Origin: Apostichopus japonicus
Lineage: Eukaryota > Echinodermata > Holothuroidea > Aspidochirotida > Stichopodidae
Assembly (NCBI RefSeq): GCF_037975245.1
Contig: NC_092568.1
Location: forward strand, 24,535,501-24,599,500
DNA: 64,000 nucleotides
Reading direction: 5' to 3'
The notes below the pieces were generated by a model. That model was not told the DNA's origin. It saw only the letters and a program-made list of their open reading frames with translations, and did no database searches. Both the position numbers and the translations under genes were made by a program. Position 1 is the stretch's first letter, and every line of letters begins with the position of its first letter. Below, in pieces: positions 1 to 10,600 of the stretch.

Positions 1-3000
1 CTGGGGTGCATGAACCCAAGTGGGTGCATGAGTCCATCCCAGGGGGTTCGTGAGACATTTCTGAAAGTCAAAACTAGAGTAGTTTTTGTTGAACTAAAAT
101 CTGATATATCATATAATTTAGTAATGTACAAAAGTCGTACCTATCGACAAACTCTGTTCGCATTCCATACGCATATATTGCCATAGTAGTACCGTACCGT
201 GCATGTGATAAATAACTGAATTATGAAACAGACACAGGCTGTAATGCATATCATAGTATAATAATGACTCAGATTGTGTCTCAAAAAATTGGGGAAATCC
301 ATGTAAAGATAACAAGTGTCTAGACACAAAAAGTGCAAAATAGTGTACTTTTTGACCGATCATCATTTAATTTGCGCTACTTAAATGCTCTAAGAAAATT
401 AACACATAGATCTTGGCAGCACGAGACAGGCTCTTAAAAGGTGATAGACATGCTCACAACTTTTGTAAATCCCTGTTGTAAGTTACCTTGCATACCTTCC
501 AATCCTACCATTGAATTTGTTTGAAAATAAATATATCATAACAATCAACCACAAGGTACAGGGTTAATAACACTCCATTTCCGAGATTTTCATGCTCAAA
601 ATAAACAATGATGCTTTTCCACAATTCCCATGATTTCATTGGCTAATAGTCCCTACCCATTGTCTGGAGACATTCTGGCATCTGTTGTGCTCAATGAACA
701 CAAAATATGTTGTTTAACATTAACAACAATTACTTGCAACTTACTTTCTCCTGTGTAGATATAACAAAGTTTGTGGTATAGGCTATCATACGTGTGCACT
801 CATATATCATAGTTAGGCCTTGTTGTCACATACAGTATGTACCTTTTGACAACAATCACTCCTGGTAGAAGATGCACTTGAATTGTTTCTGAGACTATCA
901 CCTAATATTTGAATCATTGTTTTGATCAGAAAATGTTATGAGTTGAGACAAGCTATGAAGTTTGTGGGAAGGTAACATCTATGATCATGCAAAGGATACT
1001 TGATCTCACAGTATGTTTCTTCTCTCCACATTGAGAGTTGTTGTGAAATGTGCATTCATACCATACCGCAGTATAGTTTCTGTTGCAAATGTTTTCATGG
1101 TCCCATTGACCGCATGCTTCAGTGTGTAAACTGCTACTTTGTGCATCATCAAAAGTAGCCATTGAAATTTGATTTTTTTTTTAATCGACATTGCGTACAG
1201 TAAAAACAATTCACATAGGCCTTCAGTAATTTTCATAGAGATGATTGCTTGCAAACACTGCAAAGAGCCCAGGGTAAAATGTTGGATCAGGTTTTGAGGA
1301 TTTGCGCATGTGTAGTTGAAACTATGAAGTTTGAACAGGCCTATGTACAGTACATGCAGTAGTGAACTGTGTGGAATTTATCGAGAGATATGCACACTGT
1401 AGGTACAGGGATTTTGAAGAGTTGGTACAGTAGTTGTAATCGCTGCAAGGTCAAAGCATGGAGCTAATATGGAGTTGGCGAGTAGGGAAGTACATGGGCA
1501 GATGACAGGGGGGGGACTGGGGTAAAACTTGGTTGCAAGGGCAGGGTGGGCAAAAAGAGGGGTGGGCCGGCCCCCCCCCTGTCAAACAGCGAAGCTAAGG
1601 CACTGGGCCATCTGCCCTATATATTGTGTATATATATATAACATTCTGAAAGTATAGGCAGTGATATGATTGCATCTTTACAAACTTTTTCAGAGGACGT
1701 TAACTTTTTTTTTGGGGGGGGGGGCTTGAGTCCCTGGGATGCAAACTTTTTTGCTATATAGTAACATTACTGTCTGTTCTGATCATCCCTTTGCTACTAA
1801 AGTATGTAAATGATATTATGCAATGTTGCATCAAAAATTGCTGCATTTGGTGATATATGAAGGATTATAACTCAAACTTTGTAAGGAAACATACAACTGA
1901 ACTGTCTGGTTCAAGGACTGCGAAGGTTTAGGGAAGTTTGCAACAAAAAAATTTCTGTGGTAGGATGCACATTTACTTAGCACTCTCAATGAGTCAATGC
2001 TGAGATAAAGCCTATATTGTTAGATAGAAATCACTTTCAATATCAGAGATGTAAGCTTCCGATAAAATATACGCATTGTCTCAATTCATAACATTCGTGA
2101 TCAAAACAATGATTCTAATATTATGTGATAGTCCAACCAACAATGCAATGGCGCCTTTGTATCATGAGACATGAACGCTTCATGCTGAAACTTGTGACAA
2201 CAAGGCCTACCATTATGTATTTGTGTGCACACATATGATATTATATACCAAATCACAGGACATATGGAAAAATGGAAATGTTGTTAGCTCTGTACTGAAG
2301 CATTACAACTTGTGGTGGACTGTTATTATTTCATTTGTTTCAAACAGTCATCTAGGATTGGAAGAAATTTTATATCTTTCAGAAAAAGAAAGATGTTCAT
2401 TTGTAATGTGTTTTGTTGTGTTTGGTGTAGGCCCAGTTGTGAGTGCCGTGAACCTGGGGATAGTTTCTTAAGAAAAAAAATTGCAAAAAATCAGACGCAA
2501 GCAGTATAACATTTTGCGTCCCTGATTGAAACAATGCGTCCTGGACGCAATCTTGAGTTCGTAACAATGCTGCTGAGTACACATTTCCATCAATATATGT
2601 GATATAGAAATGAGAACCCAGGCAAACCCCCTTCTCCAGGACAGCTTTTGTTCTAAACAAGTCTGGTTTCATTGTCATAATATCACTGGGAGAGTATTTG
2701 TAATGCTTTGAGGCCAATAACATGAAGTTTAGATGCATGTTTAGATGCAAGAAAAACTTGTCATCATACCACAAGACTGCCACTTTGAGACTAAAGGATC
2801 AACCTTGTATTTTGTAGCACATTCATGAAATATTTAACCCATTTACCTGAATTATGCAGCACATTTTAATGTATGTGCAAATTTAGTAACATTCTAATAA
2901 GGAATCTCAGTTTACAAATGCATACAAATCTATCTTATTGTGGCGTAATCTGATTTAACATAATAAAATTACTGAGTTCAAAGATAAACCTAATCCAGAA

Positions 3001-3568
3001 AGCAAAATCTGAGAGACTGACATAAAACCAGTATTTAAAAGGGCAAATTGTGCTCTTAGCATTGCAAAGTTTCTGTGCGACACCATACATGTAGGCAGCA
3101 AAATGTGAATTTGCTAGCAAATAAAAGTTTCCAGTTCCAAGTGTTGATAATGCCATAATAAACCCTAACGTTAAGGCTATGTTTTGGTCTATCAATTTAC
3201 ATAATTATGATTCATGTTTCTAAGGCCATGGCAATAATGTCCCATAGGCTCTTCTAACCAAGTATGCACATTTTGCTTAGCAAAGGTAACGTAAGGTCTA
3301 ACGTTACTCATTACTAAATACTATTACTAGGTCATTAACACAATTTGGGCAGCACTAGCAACAGTTCGCTCGAATTTGTTGATTTGGGAATCAACATATG
3401 GGCATGTTATGTTTCCATGTGAGGGTGAGTAGGCTCAGCACTTCCAAATGAAAAGTATCAATTACAACTGTACTGTACATGGTTTCCGTTTAACTTACTG
3501 TGAACCAGTGCTGTAATAACGAAATAGGGTATGTATGTAGGCTAACACTACGTTACACTGTTGCATAC
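1..3568 (-). other. Non-coding stretch, probable intron 1 of the striatin gene
   Basis: No exon could be recognised here. The next expected striatin exon (coiled-coil segment following the caveolin-binding helix) was looked for on the minus strand and not found, so it should lie beyond the left edge. The stretch holds G/C homopolymers near 1507-1580 and 1718, a short TA repeat near 1628, and a patch near 2500-2555 where a TGCGTCC-like word recurs on both strands. The longest open frame, minus strand 2397-2783, resembles no protein I know. Confidence 0.5.
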
Positions 3569-3784
3569 CTGAAACTCGGCTTTTTCAACTTCCCACTGGG
3601 CGCGTTCCATCTCGAAGCGAGCCCACTCATGTTGAATAAAATGTAAGATTCCAGGGATTGTATAATTTGGTCGAGAATGTCCTTCCTCTGACTTATTCTG
3701 CACACTATTAAAATTCGACGAATTGGCAGAATTTATCTGACCGATGTGGTTTTGGGCTGGTCCTCCGACGTTATCCATCATCAT
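3569..3784 (-). CDS. STRN3: Striatin family protein (STRN/STRN3-like), first coding exon, partial
   Basis: The exon encodes the first 72 residues, starting MMMDNVGG, and ends in phase 0 at a GT donor (complement of 3567-3568). Residues 41-72 contain YTIPGILHFIQHEWARFEME followed by RAQWEVEKAEFQ, which is the strongly conserved caveolin-binding and start of the coiled-coil region of striatins. Family knowledge: striatins are scaffold subunits (B''') of PP2A in the STRIPAK complex, with coiled coil, calmodulin-binding segment and C-terminal WD40 repeats; only the N terminus is visible here. The leader before the conserved block is short and Asn/Ser-rich, unlike the Gly/Pro-rich human leader. 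Invertebrates usually have one striatin, so the symbol STRN3 reflects the neighbour AP4S1 (recalled as next to STRN3 in human) rather than paralogue assignment. The gene is divergent from AP4S1. Confidence 0.92.
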
Positions 3785-3804
3785 CTTGATATCTTCGTCG
3801 CCAT
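3781..3804 (-). promoter_or_regulatory. Seven-codon upstream ORF overlapping the striatin start codon
   Basis: An upstream ATG at 3802-3804 has A at -3 and G at +4, a good initiation context. It opens a frame of seven codons (MATKISR) closed by TGA at 3781-3783, which overlaps the first striatin ATG as ATGA. Striatin itself begins with three consecutive ATG codons. Such an arrangement could allow termination-reinitiation or leaky scanning. The geometry is seen directly; the translational effect is inferred and depends on the true cap site lying upstream. Confidence 0.45.
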
Positions 3805-6184
3805 TTTCTGTACTCTCCTTGGCGAAATTCTAAATGAAGTTGCCAAGTTACGATTGAATACCATATATATTTTCTTTCTATGATAGTCAACTATATAATA
3901 GAATTTAAAGATAACTATCTATTTTAAAATTTATTTATATAGTGCAAGATATGAATTTTCTATGAATTAAGGCTAAGAAGGGTCTCTGTTTAATAATATT
4001 TTTACATAATTGTGGGAAAGGGAATTTGTACACTCTAGTGATTCAACTTTGACCTTTATACTTGAAAACGACTTCATCAAGTGTAATGTTTACAAACATT
4101 TTGTTGCATTTTCAATTCGTCGTACTGAAAAAAACTGTGTGTGTGTGACATTGTTTTTCCGAGGAAGTGCGAGAGTGACAGTTGCATGTAAATCTGAGTT
4201 CAGCTGTCGTAACGCTACAGAAAAGATGCTCCAACTGTCTAGCAGTGTAATGTGCCTCATATTCGACATCCAGTATGTATTATCTCCAAAACTAAAATTG
4301 TCACAACTGTCATTCTTTTGGCGGACAGATAGCGGCATAAGTCATGTATTCGTTTCTACCATTTCCAAATTGTGATAGCCTAAATCGCATGTTCCCACGT
4401 TGCTAGCCTGTGGGATAAATTAATGTTAGCAAAACCTAGCTTACAATACTAATACTATATGATCTGTAGCAGTATCTGAATCTGAATGGGTTAAGTTGGG
4501 AAAAATCCTACTACAGGACGTAAGCGTCAACCGAGCGCTACAAAGTATGAGTAAGAGTATAAGTTATTAAATAACAAAACAAGAGTTAGTAAGCTTGTCT
4601 TTGAAACATTCTAGACTATGTGCATGCGCAATGTCTGACCTAAGTTACAATACATAGCAATGTGCAACCACTTATCATATAACCTAGGCCAGAACAGTTA
4701 CTTAACAATTTGTTCAGCCTTATTAAAATAAAAGTAAATGTAGTACTTGCTAGACCTTCAACTTTATGTAGGCCTTAGTTCTGCTTTATAATTTGTGTGA
4801 ATGTATTGAGTGTTGCTAACTCCCATAAATGGTATTGCTGTTGTAAAATAATGTAGGGCCAGCCTACACTTAAGCGGTTATCAGTGTGTGTACTGTGTTG
4901 ATCCCCAAAACTTAAGACTTTAAACTGTTCAGCAATATATCCATGCAGGTTTGACACTCTAAATCATTTTTAGGCATTTAACATTTAAAATAATCTAATT
5001 AATTTTGCTGACACCAGAAAATAAGGTGAAGGTTGCAATAAAACACACAGTGAGAACATTATATATTTTGATCATTACTGTACTAATTAGTTATTACTTT
5101 AACATCAGAACGTGTTAAAAGACTTTTCTTCACTCAATGCCTTTAGGAAGTATTTCTGTAAATATTGGGACAATAGGGAATGAGTAAAGGAAGATCTTGA
5201 CTATACATTGATAACAGCAATTAATGGGAAATAGTTTTTCTTGAGACAGAATGATCTGGATATTTAAAGAACGGGAGTACATTAGTATTCATTGGTGTAT
5301 TGGCACAATTGCAGGATTGCAATTTAATGCCAATAATCACAAACAATCTTTGGGTTGTCAAACTGCCACAGTTTATGTGCATCTGGTTTAAAAAGTCTGT
5401 CAATCTTGATTAATAATAAACTATTAAAGTTATACTTTGGTGACAAAGGTAGACGTTTTAAAATTGTAAGCATCAATTATGAACAATATCTTGAGAATAC
5501 TCCAAAGATACAAACTTTCAGAGTATTGTATACATTTGAAAGTATGATGTCACTGTATTAACTACAAATTTATTTTAACACAAAGCAATTAATTACAGTA
5601 GGGTCAAATTTTCTTCGTTTTTTTATTTTCTTTACTTTCGTGTCCAAAGACACCCTAACAGTTAAGATATAATCTTCACTTCTTGGTAATATCCTGATTT
5701 AAAAATTTGTTTCCGAGGGCTGCCGTTTTGTTTGCCAAGTACTAAGATGAAATATTTTACTTTATGTTGATTTCAATGATTTCTCTGATGATGTTTTCAC
5801 GGTGAATGTAGAGCAGTTTTGAGATTGAAAACTAGTGCCATTGTTACTATAGTTCATATGTAGTTCATAGTTCTAATATTTTCTTATTTTAGAAAATATA
5901 TCTTGTGTGCTTGGAGCTGTACACTAGGCTTGTGGAAAGTGGCAAAGTGCATGATGCACGAATTTGAAAAAGCTCTCTCTAGTCTATGTAATTATTGTCA
6001 CAGTATGACTTTTTTTTATGCCAGATTTAAAACCATCTTGTATATAGTAACAGTTAGAAGACAGACAGTTTTGTATTAGTTTAATAGTAACAATCAAACA
6101 GTAAACACTAACCTACTTAAACATGAATTATTTTCTCTCTACAGCTTACCACTGACAAATGAATGAGCAAGAAAATTAGTCAAT
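3785..6184. promoter_or_regulatory. Divergent intergenic region between striatin and AP4S1, with AP4S1 5' leader
   Basis: About 2.4 kb separates the two start codons. A good 3' splice site (pyrimidine tract then CAG, ending at 6144) precedes the AP4S1 start, so the AP4S1 exon has 40 bases of leader at 6145-6184 and at least one untranslated exon should lie further left. No coding exon is recognised; the open frame at 4010-4375 plus and its minus-strand shadow have no similarity I can name. No clear TATA box was found. Confidence 0.4.
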
Positions 6185-9100
6185 ATGATCAAGTTTGTAT
6201 TGATGCTCACCAAACAAGGCCGCACCAGGTTTTCGCATTATTTTGAGGAGATAGAGCTTAAGGAATGTCCAACCCTCGAAGCTGATCTCTCAAGAAGAAT
6301 ACGACAGCGGTCTTCCGATCAGGTAAGTGACATTACCTATAATCTCTGAGATATTTCTGTGCAGACTTTATTCTGTGGATAACGAAAGTAATTGACAAAT
6401 ACCTGTATAACACATGTTTTGCATAACATCCCAGTTTTGAAATATTATCAAGTTCAATGAACCCAACATCCCAACAATTAATGCTGCCAAAGTCAACATC
6501 AAATGTGTTAAAAACTTTAAAGACTATTATATGAACTAATTTGTAATATCATCCTAAATTTGAGAAAGGAACATAATTGGCATAATAGCTGTTGTAAGTG
6601 TTCTAATGTGGTGAGGGGCAGGGGGGGGGGGAGGAGGGATATTCCAACAGTGAAAGTTAGAGAGACTTAAGAGGTTTGAGTACTTAAATATATTTCAGCT
6701 TTCTTGGGAAATAATACCTAATGAAACCTAATGTCCAATCAAGGACATGCTTTAAACACTTATGACTCATCAGTATGTAAGATCAGCCATTTCCCAGTAG
6801 GGCCAACTCCAGAGACACTGATTTATATATTATAATTACAGACACCTTACATGTTGATATATGTTTGCAACTTAAATTCCAAGTCTTTACTTAATATTGC
6901 AAGTAGAATGGAAAATAACCATCCCTTTCCATGTACAATATGAACTAAATGGAGTAGATGAAGAAGGGGGATGGGGTGGGGGAGTAGGGGACAGTGGTAC
7001 AAACAGCTATTTGCTTGAATTTACAAAATCTTTTAAATGATATCTAGTCACATTTATGCGTTTATATCTGACAGGTTTCGAAACCTGTCAGAAATAAACG
7101 CATGTGAGGTATATACAGAAAATGATCATTTTCTGTACCTCACATGTATCATAGATTGATAAAAAATAATAATTATTGGTAAATTATCACCCAGATGTAT
7201 TGTTGTTAAAGCATTTATTTATTTATCTATTTTGTTTTCTTGCTTTGTAGTGCTCATTCTTTGATTACCAAGATTTCAGAATTGTTTACAGACTGTTCCA
7301 TAACATTTACATTGTTGTCGCAACAGACACAGAAGAGGTATGTGAACACAAACTTGTAATTTAAGCAATGTGTTAGCCTATCCAATTGACAGCTGAGAAT
7401 TTCAACTGATTCTTGTGGAGGATGCATACTTTCTCAGGTAACATTTTATTCATTCAAAAGTGCAAATAAATTTCTGGCAAGAATCCAATTTGGACCGACT
7501 ACATTAGAAAATACAATTCCTGTGCTATACAAACTGAACTAACCAGCCTGAAGTTGTTGTGGTCCATTACTAGGGGGAGGGGGGTGGAGGGGGAGTGTGG
7601 GTTGGAGGGAAAGATGACGGACTGGTCCTAGCATACTGTGTAATTAATTGATGCTCACACCCAAACTGTATCATTCACTACAAAATCCCAGAACGAAACA
7701 GGTTAGGAACAATGAAAGTTGGACACAAAAGAGAATTGGATTTAATAACTTGCTGATTATCTGTATTATTAATAATCGGCATTGGAAGGGTATTTCATGA
7801 CAGTAAACAGCCACAACTTAATATGTGGAGTATCTGCCCCTCTGTTTATCCTCCAACACCTCCCATTGTTGCTTAGATACACCTCATAGCTCACTATTAT
7901 GATGATCATGATGATCATCATCATTGTCTTCTTCATGGCCGTCACCGTTGTCATCATGTATCATACCGGTTGTGTCCTCTATTGCGTCTTGGTTACAAAC
8001 CCCATTTTAACAACATTTTGTTACTGTAGGTATGAGAATCAAAACTGCACACATACATGTAGCAGCTCTTTTAAGATATGCAGAGAAATAGGTTGAATAT
8101 AATGAAAATAGCAGTAACTTGTACATTATTGTTGGCTTTTCTACCATTATACACATGTTACAAAGGAATTCATTTTTTTCTTCACGAGTCACCGTTTTCA
8201 TATCAAACTAGTGTAGTATTGAGTTCCATAACTCTTTCATGTTTTTTTTTTTTGGAAGTTCAGTTTAAAATATCTTCTTTGTCTATCATCCTGGCAGCAA
8301 CCTTGTCCAAAACTTTCTAGAATCCTGTTTTATGTTTTCTTTGGCCATCCTAACAAAATTACAATCAGATCAGTTGTGTGGCTCACAGACATCAATTTCC
8401 TGTTGAGCATTATTAGTTCTGATATTTGGAAGGTTATTTTTCCAGTAACCTCAAGACTTCATCAAGGGTTCTTTGTTTATTAACAGCACATTGATGTATT
8501 GTAATACTTCATTTTGGGCAATTTGTCACATAGTTAAAACATATAAATATCCTGAAAAGACTTAAAACAGATACCTGTGATATATCATGTATTTTAATTT
8601 CCTTGTGAGCGTGCAAATACTTCCCAAAATTGTTATATAACTGACAGAAATAACACAATATTATTATCATAAGTTTGCATTTTCTAAGAAAATCCATAAT
8701 TTTTGTTTTCCCTCCTACTGTATGGTAATCAAACTGTAATGATGTCATTAGTTTACTGCAATAGCCAAGTAGTTCAATTAGGTTTCATATCAGCAAATAC
8801 AATAACAGGTTTTTGGACTCCAGTGATCTAAATATTACTACATGAAAAGATTCAGCTGGTGCATACTGTATTTATAGTCGATTTACTGTTCTAAGTAGCT
8901 CCATTCATAAACCGAGCAACTATTGATTAATTACTTCATTTTCTATGGTAAACAGAATCTTTATCCTTGAATATTTCTCCTCAGAATCAAGTGGCCATCT
9001 TAGAGTTTATACAACTGTTCATGGAAACGCTGCACACATACTTTTCACCTGTTGTAAGTAATTTTATTTTGTTTGTTTATTCTTTGTGTGTTTGTATATT

Positions 9101-10504
9101 CGCCTCTGATAAACATCCTGCCAGGGAACGTCAGTGCTTCTGACATTCCTTTGCTTATATTATTCCATGTTATTTCATAATGATGACTCAATTTAGTTTG
9201 TGAACATAGTGACCTTATGACAATGCTATGAATGACTGGAAATTGAACTTTGAACCATGATGCTGTGTCTTATCGGTGCAATCATTATAAAGTAATATTA
9301 AGAGGAGCTAATGGGATTGTTAGCTTAATGTTTAGTGGAGAATAGATGAGTAAATTTTCAGCAACAAAAGAGCCTGTTTCTTCATTTTTATAAATTACTT
9401 TGGACAGATTTTTAAGCTGCATTTTGTGTTGTGTTGTAACTTTGAACCTATGCCAGATAAAATAGGCAAATAAAGGTTTGGTTCTGTGTTGGGCAGTGTT
9501 GGGAGGGATTGGGTGAGGGAGTAATCAGAATTCATGCTGAATGTTATTGTTTTTTAAGCAATCCAATTAATGCGGTAAACAATTTTCGTTAATTGCCTCT
9601 TTTTTCTTTCTTTTTCAGACTGAAATAGATGTATCCTTTTCAGAAAATGCAATTGATATATTGTTATGAAGAATTTATAAACAACTGAAATCAGTCCAGT
9701 CCTGATATCAGTTGTATATCTATGGCATATTGGGGGAGGGGAGGGAGTTGGATAGGCAAGTGGGACAGTGGACCATTCAATTTATGAGTAGTAAATTAGC
9801 TTACATGTAGTAACAAGTTAGCAACATAATAACTGGTACTTATAGTAGCAGCAAAACATTGTGTATTCATGCACCTCCTTTCCCCATTTCAACAAGCCTA
9901 CAAGTCCTAGTGAGCATAGCCCAAACCTGGGTGCCTGCCTGTGCCTGAACTTTACCCTCACAGTCATGAATTATGCTCTGGATCACTTGAAAAATGTTTA
10001 GTTGGAATACTTAGATTTTCTGTGCTCAATATTGTCATGACTAGAAAGTTTGATTTCTACAGTGAATTATTTGCACTATACCACAAGCATCTCTGAAAGA
10101 TGCTATAAATGGAAAGATCTTAGACTAATTACTTGAGAACAATGACAAACTTCAATTTCATTTTCTTCCTTACAAAAACTGGGTTAGAGTCAGATCATGT
10201 ATGCAAAGCGATTAGTGTTGGTATTGTTTGAAAAGTAACAGATTTTCCAAGGGTATGTACACATTCGTTGAGACACTTATACAACAAATTAAAGATATGT
10301 TTGGTGCTTGAGTATTTTGTTCAGCCGGAGTGATACGTCTGCCTCAACATCAAGTGATTAACCTTGACCATAATGTTTCAGATAATGTACAATTTGGATA
10401 AAGTTCACATGGTCCTAGAAGAGATCATCATCAGTGGGTGCATCGTTGAGACAACTGTCAGCAATATCTTAGAACCATTGAGACTTATGGATAGCAGAAA
10501 ATGA
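6185..10504 (+). CDS. AP4S1: AP-4 adaptor complex subunit sigma-1
   Basis: Five coding exons: 6185-6322, 7251-7337, 8985-9053, 9619-9630, 10382-10504, giving 142 aa (human about 144). The product starts MIKFVLMLTKQGRTRFSHYF and contains the family-diagnostic SFFDYQDFRIVYRLFHNIY block, NQVAILEFIQLFMETL, and IMYNLDKVHMVLEEIIISGC IVET near the C terminus, all aligning colinearly with human AP4S1 as I recall it. Sigma subunits are longin-fold small chains of the adaptor core; AP-4 sorts cargo such as ATG9A at the trans-Golgi network. Every junction is GT-AG and phase 0. The fourth exon is only 12 nt (TEID) yet is needed to align with the human SELD segment. The last codons (SRK, stop) fall in a minisatellite unit. 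It is divergent from striatin. Confidence 0.95.
7050..7146. repeat. Two adjacent palindromes sharing an arm, in AP4S1 intron 1
   Basis: The first palindrome is centred at 7079/7080, with perfect 10-bp inner arms (7070-7079 and 7080-7089) extended imperfectly to about 27 bp. The second is centred at 7125/7126 with arms 7101-7125 and 7126-7146, differing by a 4-bp TATA insertion in the left arm. The word CATGTG at 7101-7106 belongs to both. It could be a compact foldback or MITE relic; no target duplication was identified. Confidence 0.7.
9619..9630 (+). other. AP4S1: 12-nt microexon of AP4S1
   Basis: The acceptor is a long pyrimidine tract ending CAG at 9616-9618 and the donor is GTATCC at 9631. 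The exon reads ACT GAA ATA GAT (TEID). It joins ...YFSPV to IMYNLDKVH in frame, matching human ...YFSRV-SELD-IMFNLDKVH residue for residue in length. Skipping it would keep the frame but remove four residues from the conserved core. Confidence 0.85.
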
Positions 10505-10600
10505 TGAAACCTCTCCGACAGCAGAAAATGATGAAACCTCTCCCTACAGCAGAAAATGATGAAACTTCTGCCTGGCAGCAGAAAATGATGGAAGGCCTTA
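10493..10600 (+). repeat. Minisatellite of about 27-28 bp overlapping the AP4S1 stop codon
   Basis: Units beginning AGCAGAAAATGATG recur at about 10493, 10520, 10547 and 10576, roughly 3.5 copies, the last diverged. The first unit encodes the last three AP4S1 residues and the stop codon, so coding end and repeat overlap. Confidence 0.85.

Noticed and set aside
2397-2783. Open frame of 128 codons on the minus strand
   Set aside because: No family resemblance, no splice context and overlap with a repeat-like TGCGTCC patch; it sits in the probable striatin intron.
4010-4375. Open frame of 121 codons on the plus strand between striatin and AP4S1
   Set aside because: No recognisable domain, and an equally open frame runs on the opposite strand; treated as chance in untranslated or promoter DNA.
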